In this document: one piece after another, positions 26,298 to 34,732 of the stretch | Layout of the letters: the number at the start of each line of letters is the position of its first letter | Numbering within the stretch: position 1 is the first letter of the stretch | Notes under the pieces: model-generated | The model's database searches: none | Told to the model about the DNA's origin: nothing | The model's input: the letters and a program-made list of their open reading frames with translations, nothing else | DNA from: Defluviibacillus sp043739385 | GTDB lineage: Bacteria > Pseudomonadota > Gammaproteobacteria > Burkholderiales > Burkholderiaceae_C | DNA: 64,000 bases | Direction of reading: 5' to 3' | NCBI GenBank assembly: GCA_043739385.1 | Contig: JAYUED010000155.1 | Location: forward strand, 26,108 to 90,107 | Made by a program: the position numbers and the translations under genes

Positions 26298-27577
26298 CAA
26301 CCATTTCTCACCTTCAAACGCGCCGCGTTTGGGATTCGCGAGGACGACCCACCATCGAAGTCGAGGTCACCACCGAAGACGGTTTTTCGGGATTTGGTAT
26401 TGCGCCTGCTGGCGCATCCAGGGGCACGCGAGAAGCGAGCGAATTGCGCGACGGCGGAAAGGCCTTTGGCGGCCTTGACGTTCAGAACGCGCTGCACGGA
26501 ATTCGCACAGAGATTGCGCCAGTTCTTGTGGGCAAAGACGTGACGGATCAGGTAGGTATTGATGCGCTGTTGATCGAACTCGACGGTACCCCCAACAAAG
26601 CGCGTCTGGGGGGTAACGCCTTGGTAGCGACCTCCCTGGCCGTCCTACAAGCGGCCTCCGCGCAGGCGTGCAAGCCACTATGGACGTATCTGGCCAATGG
26701 CGGGCCAACCAGCTTGCCGCTACCCCAAATCCAAATATTTGGAGGCGGTGCTCACGCAGGGCGACGCGTCGACGTGCAAGATTTCATGGTCATAGCACTG
26801 AGTGCGAAATCGTTCGAGCATGCCTTGGAAATGACTGCCGAGGTGTATCGCGCCGCCGGCCAACTCATGGTCAAGCGCAGCGGGATGGCAGGCATTGCGG
26901 ACGAAGGTGGCTGGTGGCCGAACTTTGCCCGCAATGAGGATGCACTGGACGTGCTCGTGGCGTCGATAGAGGCTGCAGGCTTTGAGCCGGGCAAAGATAT
27001 CGGTATCGCACTGGACATTGCTGCGTCTGAGTTTGGCCATGGGGGGCGTTACAAATTGGCGCTGGAAGGGACGGAACTCGATTCCGATGGTCTTTGTGAA
27101 AAGCTTGTCGGTTGGGTAGAGAAGTATCCGATCGTCTCCATTGAGGATCCTCTGGCTGAAGACGACGAGGCAGGACTCATCGCTTTCACAAAAGCGGTTG
27201 GAAGCAAGATTCAAATAGTAGGCGATGACTATCTCGTGACCAACACGCAGCTGATCGTCGAAGCTGCGGGCAAAGGGGGGTGCAATACCGTTTTGATCAA
27301 ACCGAACCAAGCCGGCACCGTGACCGAGACGTGCGCAGCACTGGAAGCCGCAAAGAAAGCGGGCTACGGGACCATCGTTTCTGCTCGCTCTGGCGAGACC
27401 GAAGACATTGCCATTGTCCATTTAGCCGTTGGCTGGAATGCAGGCCAACTTAAGGTGGGATCTTTCGCGCGTTCTGAACGAATGGCGAAGTGGAATGAAG
27501 GTATCCGCATCGAAAACTCGCACAAGCGTCCAGGTCCATTTGCCGGTGTCGCGGTGCTGGCAGATCAGCGTCGATAG
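26294..27577 (+). CDS. Enolase paralogue with altered active site, probably not glycolytic
   Basis: A 427-residue protein aligning with enolase over its full length: DSRGRPTIEVEV, GGAHAG, ADEGGWWPN, LDIAASEF, SIEDPLAEDD, VGDDYLVTN, LIKPNQAGTVTET, and LKVGSFARSERMAKWN. The three metal carboxylates and the catalytic Lys/Glu pair are kept. Three positions that are near invariant in enolases differ: the loop Ser39 is Ala39 (APAGASRG), the Glu of QEF is Asp (VQDF), and the His of SHRSGETED is Ala364 (SARSGETED). Residue equivalences use yeast enolase from memory. Encoded between a kinase and an aldolase-like gene, it probably eliminates water from a phosphorylated hydroxy acid that is not 2-phosphoglycerate. 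Confidence 0.82.
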   Translation: MTTISHLQTRRVWDSRGRPTIEVEVTTEDGFSGFGIAPAGASRGTREASELRDGGKAFGGLDVQNALHGIRTEIAPVLVGKDVTDQVGIDALLIELDGTPNKARLGGNALVATSLAVLQAASAQACKPLWTYLANGGPTSLPLPQIQIFGGGAHAGRRVDVQDFMVIALSAKSFEHALEMTAEVYRAAGQLMVKRSGMAGIADEGGWWPNFARNEDALDVLVASIEAAGFEPGKDIGIALDIAASEFGHGGRYKLALEGTELDSDGLCEKLVGWVEKYPIVSIEDPLAEDDEAGLIAFTKAVGSKIQIVGDDYLVTNTQLIVEAAGKGGCNTVLIKPNQAGTVTETCAALEAAKKAGYGTIVSARSGETEDIAIVHLAVGWNAGQLKVGSFARSERMAKWNEGIRIENSHKRPGPFAGVAVLADQRR

Positions 27578-27594
27578 CCAGGCTAGGCAAAAAC

Positions 27595-28263
27595 ATGTCC
27601 TACCACCAATCTGCACAAGACCCCTTAGTTCAACGTCTCGAACGCTGCTACACCGGCATCCTGCACGACGTAATGCGTGCCGCAGGTATGCGTGACTTCA
27701 CTCTGCCGCCAACGCTGCGCCCGTTGATTGCGGGTCGGAAGATCTGCGGCCCGGCTTTTACGGTAAGCGGGCGCGTTGACCCCACAGCTGATCCGCATGA
27801 AACGCTTATGGCCTGGACCGGCTTTCTCTCGCGTGCCAAGCCAGGCCATATCGCGGTGATCCAGCCCAACGATTCGGTGGTGGCGCACATGGGCGAACTG
27901 TCTGCCGAAACGTTGGGGCGTAAAGGCGTGCTGGGCGTGATCGCCGACGGCGGCGTGCGCGATGTCGAGTTCATCATGGCGCAGGGCTTCCAAGTCTGGC
28001 ACCGTTATTTCACGCCACGCGACGTGGTGGGTTACTGGCTGCCGGACGCGATTGAAGTGCCCGTAGGCATCGGTGACGTCACGATCAACCCCGGTGACCT
28101 GCTGCTGGCCGACACCGATGGTGTAATCCGCATTCCGCTCGCACAGGCCGAAGCGGTCATCAACGAGGCGGAGGCCATGATTACGCGCGAGAACCTCGTG
28201 CGCACAGCCATCCTCGCGGGCACTGATCCGCAAGATGCCTATCTGAAATACCGCAAGTTCTGA
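27595..28263 (+). CDS. RraA-like aldolase/decarboxylase (HMG aldolase family)
   Basis: A 222-residue protein of the RraA / 4-hydroxy-4-methyl-2-oxoglutarate aldolase family, which cleaves or decarboxylates 2-oxo acids with a divalent metal. The catalytic Arg-Asp pair is seen as GVRD (R122, D123), preceded by HMGELSAETLGRKGVLGVIADGG and followed by GDLLLADTDGVIRIP. Many annotated demethylmenaquinone methyltransferases are mislabelled members of this family. It starts 17 bp after the enolase-like gene and probably forms pyruvate or oxaloacetate from the operon's intermediate; the exact substrate is unknown. Confidence 0.85.
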   Translation: MSYHQSAQDPLVQRLERCYTGILHDVMRAAGMRDFTLPPTLRPLIAGRKICGPAFTVSGRVDPTADPHETLMAWTGFLSRAKPGHIAVIQPNDSVVAHMGELSAETLGRKGVLGVIADGGVRDVEFIMAQGFQVWHRYFTPRDVVGYWLPDAIEVPVGIGDVTINPGDLLLADTDGVIRIPLAQAEAVINEAEAMITRENLVRTAILAGTDPQDAYLKYRKF

Positions 28264-28272
28264 GGCCGCGCT

Positions 28273-28599
28273 ATGAGTCCCACGCAAACTCTTGACCCCC
28301 GGCTGCTGCTGCTGTCCCCCGAGGACAACTGCCTGATCGCCAGCCGCACGCTTGGCGCAGGCTCGAAAGTGCAATTGGAAAGTGGCATCTTCATGCTATC
28401 GCAGGAGATTGGCTTGGGCCACAAGCTGGCACGCCACGCCATCGCCTCGGGTGGCAAGGTACTGAAGTACGGCGCTGTGATAGGCAGCCTGCGCGTGTCT
28501 GTGGAAGCAGGCGAGCATATTCATACGCACAACCTGAACAGTGACTACACCCCGACCTACACGCTGGACGATGGCCGCACCTTCGTCGGCCATTCTTGA
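28273..28599 (+). CDS. SAF-domain small subunit of a UxaA-type dehydratase
   Basis: A 108-residue SAF domain as in the N-terminal part of altronate/galactarate dehydratase and in the small subunit of sulfolactate lyase (SuyA). Key blocks are EIGLGHKLARHAI, KYGAVIGSL and AGEHIHTHNLNSDYTP. In the family the two parts are either fused or separate; here they are separate genes 4 bp apart. On its own it has no known activity. Confidence 0.85.
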   Translation: MSPTQTLDPRLLLLSPEDNCLIASRTLGAGSKVQLESGIFMLSQEIGLGHKLARHAIASGGKVLKYGAVIGSLRVSVEAGEHIHTHNLNSDYTPTYTLDDGRTFVGHS

Positions 28600-28603
28600 A
28601 GCG

Positions 28604-29863
28604 ATGACACCCACTATGAATTTGACCAACTTGCTCCCGCTTCAAGGCTACCCGCGTGCCGATGGCCGCAAAGGCATTCGCAATGTGGTGGTCGTCGCTT
28701 ATCTGGTGGAGTGCGCACACCACGTCGCACGAGAGATCACGCTGAACTTCCGCCAGCAGCAGGGCCAAAGCCAGGCGATCAGCGAAGTGCACCTTGTCGG
28801 TTTCCCTGGTTGTTATCCGAACGAGTACGCCGAACGCATGATGACGGCGATCACCACGCACCCTAACGTGGGTGCCGTACTCTTGATTTCGTTGGGCTGT
28901 GAGAGCATGAACAAGCGCAAGCTGGAACAGGCCATCGAAGCCTCGGGTCGACCAGTCCACACCCTGACCATCCAGCAGAAGGGCGGCACCCGCAGCACGA
29001 TCCGAGAAGGCACGGAATGGGTGGAATGGGCACTGGGCGAGCTCGTGCAGCAACAGCGAGTGCCGATGGCGATGAACGAGCTCATCGTTGGCACCATTTG
29101 CGGCGGCTCCGACGGTACCAGTGGCATCACAGCCAACCCAGCCGTGGGCCGCGCCTTCGACCTGTTGGTTGAGCAGGACGCACGGTGCATTTTTGAGGAA
29201 ACGGGCGAGCTGATCGGCTGCGAGTTCCATATGAAACGGCGCGCTGCTACGCCAGAACTCGGTGATGCGATCGTCGAATGCGTCAACAAGGCTGCACGCT
29301 ACTACAGCATCATGGGCCACGGCAGCTTCGCGCCAGGCAACGCTTATGGCGGCCTCTCGACTATTGAGGAAAAGTCACTGGGTGCCTATGCCAAAAGCGG
29401 CGCCTCGCCGATCAATGGCATCATCAAACCTGGCGACGTACCCCAGCAGGGCGGACTCTACCTGCTCGACGTGGTGCCAGATGGCGAGCCACGTTTTGGC
29501 TTTCCGAACATCAGCGATAACGCCGAGATTGTGGAACTGATTGCCTGCGGTGCGCAGGTAATCTTGTTCACCACCGGTCGTGGCTCGGTGGTGGGCTCAG
29601 CGATCTCGCCGGTCATCAAGGTCTGCGCCAACCCAGACACCTATCGGCAATTGGGTGAAGATATGGACGTGGACGCGGGCCGCATCCTCGAAGGGCGCGG
29701 CACGCTGCAGGAAGTTGGCCAGGAAATATACGTCGCGGTGCGCGATGTCGCCAACGGCGCAGTCACTAAATCTGAAAGCTTGGGCCACCGCGAATTCATT
29801 CTGACCTACAAGGCATTCGAGCCTATCGGGCCTTCTTGTCTGCCGCTGGCGCGTGCAGCTTGA
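28604..29863 (+). CDS. UxaA-family dehydratase/lyase large subunit
   Basis: A 419-residue catalytic subunit of the altronate/galactarate dehydratase (UxaA/GarD) and sulfolactate lyase (SuyB) family: GYPRADGRKGIRNVVVV at the start, VLLISLGCESMN, IVGTICGGSDGTSGITANPAVGRA, FEETGELIGCE and VILFTTGRGSVVGSAISPVIKVCANP. These enzymes use iron to remove water (or sulfite) from hydroxy acids. The metal-binding Cys/Glu context is kept. Which of these substrate types is used is not decided by sequence inspection. ATG 28604 is the first start after the SAF gene; another ATG at 28616 is possible. Confidence 0.85.
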   Translation: MTPTMNLTNLLPLQGYPRADGRKGIRNVVVVAYLVECAHHVAREITLNFRQQQGQSQAISEVHLVGFPGCYPNEYAERMMTAITTHPNVGAVLLISLGCESMNKRKLEQAIEASGRPVHTLTIQQKGGTRSTIREGTEWVEWALGELVQQQRVPMAMNELIVGTICGGSDGTSGITANPAVGRAFDLLVEQDARCIFEETGELIGCEFHMKRRAATPELGDAIVECVNKAARYYSIMGHGSFAPGNAYGGLSTIEEKSLGAYAKSGASPINGIIKPGDVPQQGGLYLLDVVPDGEPRFGFPNISDNAEIVELIACGAQVILFTTGRGSVVGSAISPVIKVCANPDTYRQLGEDMDVDAGRILEGRGTLQEVGQEIYVAVRDVANGAVTKSESLGHREFILTYKAFEPIGPSCLPLARAA

Positions 29864-29900
29864 GTCGCCTGCTTCCACAAAGACAAAGCAAAGGAATTTT

Positions 29901-30584
29901 TTGAAATACCAGTTTGACTTCGGGTCTGTGCTCGCACAATGGCCACTGCTGCTTGATGGTGCCTGGACGACAGTGCAAATGTCGTTCGCCGCCACCATCT
30001 TGGGGTTTGTGCTCGGTACTGTTTGCGCGCTAGGCCGCAACAGCGCGCACAACTGGTTGCGGCGCCTGACGGGCGTTTATGTGGAGGCGGTTCGCAATAC
30101 GCCGCTGCTGATCCAGAGCTACTTTCTGATCTTCGGCCTTTCAAGCGCCGGCGTCACGATGCCGATCATGGTCGGGGCAGTGCTTGCGCTAGTCATCAAC
30201 ATCGGTGCCTACAGCTGCGAAATTATTCGCGCCGGAATCGAGTCGATCCACAAAGGGCAACTTGAAGCGGCCGAGTGTCTGGCGCTGTCGAAACCGCAGG
30301 TGTTCTGGCATGTGGTCCTGCGACCAGCGGTGGAGCGCGTGTACCCGGCGCTGGTCAGCCAGTTCGTTCTGTTGATGCTGGCGTCGAGCATTATGTCGTC
30401 GATCGGGGCCGAGGAGCTGCTCGGTGTGGCGAGTCGCATCCAGTCCGATACCTTCCGCAATTTCGAGATATTCATCGTCCTGTGGGTGGTGTACCTGGCG
30501 CTGTCGTATGCAATGCGATTTGGCTTCTGGGTGCTGGCGCAAATCTTGTTCCCGCGCCGGCGCAAGCTCGGCACACCATTGTGA
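29901..30584 (+). CDS. ABC transporter permease, polar amino acid family (1)
   Basis: A 227-residue inner-membrane protein of the HisM/GltK type with about five membrane segments and the EAA coupling loop (KGQLEAAECLALSKPQVFWHVVLR). The start is taken as TTG at 29901 because AAGGA lies five bases before it and the family start (KYQFDFGSVLAQWPLLLDGAW) begins there; the frame also extends upstream into the dehydratase gene. With the next gene it forms the heterodimeric channel of the importer. Confidence 0.88.
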   Translation: MKYQFDFGSVLAQWPLLLDGAWTTVQMSFAATILGFVLGTVCALGRNSAHNWLRRLTGVYVEAVRNTPLLIQSYFLIFGLSSAGVTMPIMVGAVLALVINIGAYSCEIIRAGIESIHKGQLEAAECLALSKPQVFWHVVLRPAVERVYPALVSQFVLLMLASSIMSSIGAEELLGVASRIQSDTFRNFEIFIVLWVVYLALSYAMRFGFWVLAQILFPRRRKLGTPL

Positions 30585-30594
30585 AAGGCAGGCC

Positions 30595-31251
30595 ATGAAG
30601 TTCATACCCATCGAACATCTAGGTTTTCTTGTCATGGGGGCTTGGGGCACCGTGCAGCTGTCGGCGCTGGCCTTTGTTGGTGGCGGTCTGATTGGGTTGG
30701 CGATTGCGCTGGCGCGGGTTTCTCCACTGCGCGCCGTGCGCATCGCCAGCGCGGGTTACATCCAGATTATTCAGGGAACGCCTTTACTGGTGCTGATGGG
30801 CATTTGCTTTTTCGGGCCGAACATCGCCGGTATAGGCTCGGTGCCTGCACTGGTCGCCGCAGCGCTGGCTATCACTATTTACTCAAGCGCCTTCCTCGGA
30901 GAAATCTGGCGCGGCTGTATTCAGGCGGTGCCGCGCAGCCAGTGGGAAGCCGCCGAGTGCCTGGGCCTTTCGCGGCTGGAACGCATGCGCAAGGTGATCT
31001 TGCCGCAGGCGCTGCGCATTGCAACACCACCCACCGTCGGTTTCATGGTGCAGATCATCAAGAACACGTCGATCGCTTCGTTGGTGCTGGGCTATGCCGA
31101 GCTTTCTTACAACGCCAAGGTACTCAACAACTCGACGTTCCAGCCGTTTTTGTATTTCGGCTGTGCAGCGGTTCTTTACTTCATCCTGTGCTATCCGCTG
31201 TCGCGCTGGAGCCGGATTCTCGAAAGGAAACTCAATGCATCCCGTGGTTGA
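30595..31251 (+). CDS. ABC transporter permease, polar amino acid family (2)
   Basis: A 218-residue second permease of the same type, with FIPIEHLGFLVMGAWGTVQLSAL at the start and the EAA loop PRSQWEAAECLGLSRLERMRKVILPQA. The ATG at 30595 follows the first permease stop by 10 bp; AAGG(CAGG) is the likely ribosome-binding site. The end overlaps the ATPase gene by 17 bp, which indicates translational coupling within the importer. Confidence 0.88.
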   Translation: MKFIPIEHLGFLVMGAWGTVQLSALAFVGGGLIGLAIALARVSPLRAVRIASAGYIQIIQGTPLLVLMGICFFGPNIAGIGSVPALVAAALAITIYSSAFLGEIWRGCIQAVPRSQWEAAECLGLSRLERMRKVILPQALRIATPPTVGFMVQIIKNTSIASLVLGYAELSYNAKVLNNSTFQPFLYFGCAAVLYFILCYPLSRWSRILERKLNASRG

Positions 31252-31963
31252 ACTCAATCAGGTCCACAAGCATTTCGGCAAGTTGCATGTTTTGCGAGGC
31301 GTTTCGTTCTCAGTGGAGCGGGGCCAAGTGGTCGCCATTATCGGCAAGAGCGGCTCGGGCAAAAGTACGGCGCTGCGCTGTATCGACCGATTGGAATCCA
31401 TCGATAGTGGCACCATCAACGTCTGCGGTCACGCAGTGCATGACGCAGCGCTGAATTTGCGTACGTTACGCAAAGACGTGGGCATCGTGTTCCAGAGCTA
31501 CAACTTATTCCCTCACCTCACGGTGGAGCAGAACATCACGTTGGCGCCGCAATCCGTCAAAAAGCTTAGTGCCACCGATGCCAGTGCGCTCGCGCTGGAA
31601 GTACTTGACCGCGTTGGCCTCAGCGACAAAGCAAACGCCTACCCAGAGCAACTGTCAGGTGGTCAGCAGCAGCGTGTGGCCATTGCGCGCTCGCTGGCGA
31701 TGCAGCCGCAGGTGATGTTGTTCGATGAGGTCACGTCGGCGCTTGACCCCGAGCTCACCGGTGAAGTGCTCAAGGTTATAGAAAAGCTGGCTGGCGAAGG
31801 CATGACCATGATTTTGGTGACGCACGAAATGGCTTTTGCACGCGGCGTAGCCGACAAGATTGTTTTCATGCACCAGGGACAGGTATGGGAAGAGGGTGAC
31901 GCCAGCATCGTGACCCAACCACATAGCCCAGAGCTGCGCCAGTTTCTGGGCGCCGGGCTGTGA
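31235..31963 (+). CDS. ABC transporter ATP-binding protein, polar amino acid family
   Basis: A 242-residue ATPase of the GlnQ/HisP class: Walker A GKSGSGKST, Q-loop FQSYNLFPHLTV, signature LSGGQQQR, Walker B VMLFDEVTSALDPE, and H-loop VTHEM. AAAGGA lies before the ATG at 31235. It powers the two permeases upstream; the binding protein is the next gene. Confidence 0.93.
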   Translation: MHPVVELNQVHKHFGKLHVLRGVSFSVERGQVVAIIGKSGSGKSTALRCIDRLESIDSGTINVCGHAVHDAALNLRTLRKDVGIVFQSYNLFPHLTVEQNITLAPQSVKKLSATDASALALEVLDRVGLSDKANAYPEQLSGGQQQRVAIARSLAMQPQVMLFDEVTSALDPELTGEVLKVIEKLAGEGMTMILVTHEMAFARGVADKIVFMHQGQVWEEGDASIVTQPHSPELRQFLGAGL

Positions 31964-32028
31964 CCTGAGCTTTTAATTTTGTTCATGCTTCAGTTTCATT
32001 TTGTTTCAATAATTCCAGGAGATCTTTC

Positions 32029-32877
32029 ATGACACGCTCTTTTCAAACTCTTTCCAAGCGAAGCAGCACAGGACTGTCCCCGCTTCTTTCATCGCTCTTG
32101 TCGGCGGTGCTGATGGCCGCACCGTTGGCATGTGTTGGCACGGCTCACGCTGACCAGCTGGATGCCATCACTGCTGCCAAAAAGATACGTATCGCAATTG
32201 ACCTTGGCGCGCCGCCTTACAGTATGAAAGATGAAAAGCTCAACAACATCGGTTCGGATGTTGAAGCGGCCAAGCTGCTCGCCAAAAGCCTCGGTGTCGA
32301 GCTCGAAATTGTGCAAACCACCAATGCCAACCGCATTCCGTTTCTGCAGACAGACAAGGTTGACATCGTGGTATCCGCCCTCTCAGTCACGCCCGAGCGG
32401 GAAAAAGTGGTTGACTTTTCGATTCCTTATGCGAGTATTTTGTCCGTGGTAGGTGCGCCCAAAAGTATGGTGATAAGCGGACCAGCTGACCTGGTAGGCA
32501 AGAAGGTGATTGCAACGCGTGGCACGACCAACGAACAGGAGCTGACCAAGATCCTACCTGCTGGTGCGCAGATGATTCGCTATGACGACGACGCCACATC
32601 GATCACTGCTGTAGTGAGCGGCCAGGCCGACATCTTTGCAACAGCACCGTCGCTGCTCAAATCCATCAACGAAAAAAATCCAGCCAAGCAGATGGAGTCC
32701 AAGTTCACCTTGAAGGCCAACATGTTGGCCATCGGTCTGCGCAAAAACGAACCTAAGCTAAAAGAAAAGTTAGATGCGTTCGTCAGAGCACAGCTAAAAA
32801 GCGGGGAGCTCAACACCATCTACAAAAAGTATCACGGTGCGGATCTGCCACAGGAAGTCACACGTAACGGTGGTTGA
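32029..32877 (+). CDS. Periplasmic solute-binding protein of the importer
   Basis: A 282-residue family 3 solute-binding protein with a signal peptide ending near ACVGTAHA-DQL and conserved segments KIRIAIDLGAPPYSMKDE, VDIVVSALSVTPEREKVVDFSIPYA and GKKVIATRGTTNEQEL. AGGAGA precedes the ATG. The binding pocket keeps the PY and R (VTPER) features typical of alpha-amino-acid or related carboxylate ligands, so the imported compound probably carries a carboxylate and perhaps an amino group. It defines the operon's substrate but cannot be identified by eye. Confidence 0.9.
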   Translation: MTRSFQTLSKRSSTGLSPLLSSLLSAVLMAAPLACVGTAHADQLDAITAAKKIRIAIDLGAPPYSMKDEKLNNIGSDVEAAKLLAKSLGVELEIVQTTNANRIPFLQTDKVDIVVSALSVTPEREKVVDFSIPYASILSVVGAPKSMVISGPADLVGKKVIATRGTTNEQELTKILPAGAQMIRYDDDATSITAVVSGQADIFATAPSLLKSINEKNPAKQMESKFTLKANMLAIGLRKNEPKLKEKLDAFVRAQLKSGELNTIYKKYHGADLPQEVTRNGG

Positions 32878-32891
32878 TCAAGGAATTCTTC

Positions 32892-34001
32892 ATGGCACAG
32901 ATTGACCAAGTCGAGATCATTCAGATCGACATTCCACCAAAGGTCAAGCGTACCGACGCCATCCAGTCTTTTGTGACGCAGGAAACTGTAATGGTCACAG
33001 TGCGCTGCGACGATGGGTCGGCCGGCACGGGCTACACCTACACCATCGGTACCGGTGGTTCGTCGATTGTCGCGTTGCTGCGTGACCATCTGACTCCACG
33101 CTTGATCGGACGTGATCCGCAGCAGTTCGAAGCAATCTGGCGCGATCTGTTTTTCAGTACACACGCTACGGCTGTTGGTGCCATTACCAGCCTTGCGTTG
33201 GCGGCTATCGACACCGCACTATGGGATCGTAATGCGCACGTCGCTAACCTGCCGCTGTGGCGACTGGCTGGCGGAGCGCAATCACGCGTGCCGGTCTACA
33301 CCACTGAAGGCGGTTGGCTGCACCTCGACCCAGCACAACTGGTCGAACAAACGCTTGCAGCTCAGGCCCAGGGCTTTCTCGGCGCGAAGATCAAGGTCGG
33401 CAAACCTCATGTGGCGCAAGACGTCGCGCGCCTGTCGGCTGTACGCGACGCTGTTGGTGCAGGCTTCGAACTGATGGTTGATGCCAACCAGAGCTTCACG
33501 GTGGCTGAAGCGATTCGGCGTGCAAGGCAATACGTGCCGCTAGATCTGGCGTGGTTTGAGGAACCCATGCCGGCCGAGCATGTGCGCGCCCATGCACAAT
33601 TGTTGGCCAGCACCAGTGTGCCGATTGCGGTGGGTGAATCGATGTACCACCTGTCGCAGTTCGCCGAGTACATCCAGCAAAGTGCCTGCTCTATTGTGCA
33701 AGCCGATGTGGCTCGTGTCGGTGGCATTACGCCGTGGCTCAAGATTGCACATCTGGCCGAGGCCCACAACATAGCGATATGTCCTCATTTCTTAATGGAA
33801 CTGCATGTGAGCCTGTGCGCTGCGGTGCCGAATGCACGCTGGGTTGAATACATCCCGCAACTCGACGACCTGACGACCAGCCGGTTGCTTATCGAGGCCG
33901 GGCATGCCGTGGCGCCCGAAACATCAGGCTTAGGCATTGAATGGGACCCGGCCCAGCTCAAGGCGCGGCGTAAGTTCAGTCCATTGGTCGTGCGCCGCTG
34001 A
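32892..34001 (+). CDS. Mandelate racemase/muconate lactonizing enzyme family protein
   Basis: A 369-residue enolase-superfamily enzyme. The catalytic residues match mandelate racemase with a constant offset of two: K166-I-K168, metal ligands D197, E223, E249, the dyad D272/H299, and E319 (mandelate racemase K164, K166, D195, E221, E247, D270, H297, E317; numbering from memory). It can therefore abstract an alpha proton with either Lys or His and may act as a racemase/epimerase or sugar-acid dehydratase. It closes the LacI-controlled operon. AAGGAATT precedes the ATG at 32892; an ATG six codons earlier is less likely. Confidence 0.87.
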   Translation: MAQIDQVEIIQIDIPPKVKRTDAIQSFVTQETVMVTVRCDDGSAGTGYTYTIGTGGSSIVALLRDHLTPRLIGRDPQQFEAIWRDLFFSTHATAVGAITSLALAAIDTALWDRNAHVANLPLWRLAGGAQSRVPVYTTEGGWLHLDPAQLVEQTLAAQAQGFLGAKIKVGKPHVAQDVARLSAVRDAVGAGFELMVDANQSFTVAEAIRRARQYVPLDLAWFEEPMPAEHVRAHAQLLASTSVPIAVGESMYHLSQFAEYIQQSACSIVQADVARVGGITPWLKIAHLAEAHNIAICPHFLMELHVSLCAAVPNARWVEYIPQLDDLTTSRLLIEAGHAVAPETSGLGIEWDPAQLKARRKFSPLVVRR

Positions 34002-34142
34002 AGCTGGGTGCAGCAATGCGCAAAAAATCCTTTCAAGTACTCTTGGGCTAGCGCGATTCGCACCAGAGTTTGCGACTGCTCGCCTTCTAATCAACTTTGG
34101 TCAGGTGCATGTGACCGGTGAGTAATTGGATTGCGATACTTT

Positions 34143-34631
34143 TTATGATTTTGATCGGCCAAAGGTAATTAAATTCAGGGGCAAGGCCGTGGTAGATTTG
34201 ATTTGCTCCATGGAGAAGGCGGAAGACACGCCACTTAAAGGCACAGCCTGGATGAGTTTTTTGTAGAACCGATCGTAACCGCCGATGTCGGTGGTAACCA
34301 CTTTAAGCAAATAGTCCACATCGCCGCTCATGCGGTGCAGTTCCTGCACCTCGGGCAGGGCGGATGCGACGGCAGCAAATAGGGTCAGCCATTTTTCGTC
34401 GTGGTGGGCCGTGCGGATGCTGACGAACACGGTAATGGGCAGACCCACTTTGTTCCGGTTGACCAGCGCCACGCGGCCGGTGAGGTAGCCGTCGTCTTCC
34501 AACCGTTTCAGGCGCTTCCAGCAGGGCGTGCTGGACAGGCCGACCCGTTCGGCCAGTGCTGCGACAGACAGGCTGCCGTCGACCTGCAGTGCGCCCAAAA
34601 TGGCGTAATCCAGGCGATCAAGTGCATTCAT
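34143..34631 (-). CDS. Lrp/AsnC-family regulator
   Basis: A 162-residue feast/famine regulator: N-terminal HTH (LDRLDYAILGALQVDGSLSVAALAERVGLSSTPCWKRLKRLEDDG) and a RAM ligand-binding domain (about residues 70-150, with VQELHRMSGDVDYLLKVVTTD). It is divergent from the cysteine desulfurase-rhodanese gene over a 101-bp very AT-rich gap, so it probably senses an amino acid such as cysteine and controls that gene, as other Lrp-type proteins do for cysteine catabolism. The effector is an inference. Confidence 0.9.
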   Translation of the reverse strand: MNALDRLDYAILGALQVDGSLSVAALAERVGLSSTPCWKRLKRLEDDGYLTGRVALVNRNKVGLPITVFVSIRTAHHDEKWLTLFAAVASALPEVQELHRMSGDVDYLLKVVTTDIGGYDRFYKKLIQAVPLSGVSSAFSMEQIKSTTALPLNLITFGRSKS

Positions 34632-34650
34632 GCTTTATTTTATAAGTTAA

Positions 34651-34666
34651 TAGTTTGTATATTCTA
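34651..34666. promoter_or_regulatory. Candidate Lrp-type site between the regulator and the desulfurase
   Basis: TAG-N10-CTA (TAGTTTGTATATTCTA) with an AT-rich centre, one base longer than the usual 15-bp Lrp consensus of E. coli, inside the 101-bp AT-rich gap. Weak evidence. Confidence 0.3.
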
Positions 34667-34732
34667 AATAAAAGCGTAATTTGGATATTTTTAGCACCTT
34701 TATTCCTTGTTTTATAGGTAGGATTTACCTCT

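Noticed and set aside
26294..27577. Glycolytic enolase (eno)
   Set aside because: Active-site substitutions and the catabolic operon context argue against the housekeeping gene, although automatic naming would call it enolase.
27595..28263. Demethylmenaquinone methyltransferase or RNase E inhibitor RraA
   Set aside because: The Arg-Asp catalytic pair and context fit the aldolase/decarboxylase branch; the methyltransferase name is a known misannotation of the family.
34002..34142. Possible gene or terminator between the mandelate racemase-type and Lrp genes
   Set aside because: No frame with a start and ribosome-binding site, and no convincing stem was found; nothing recognised.
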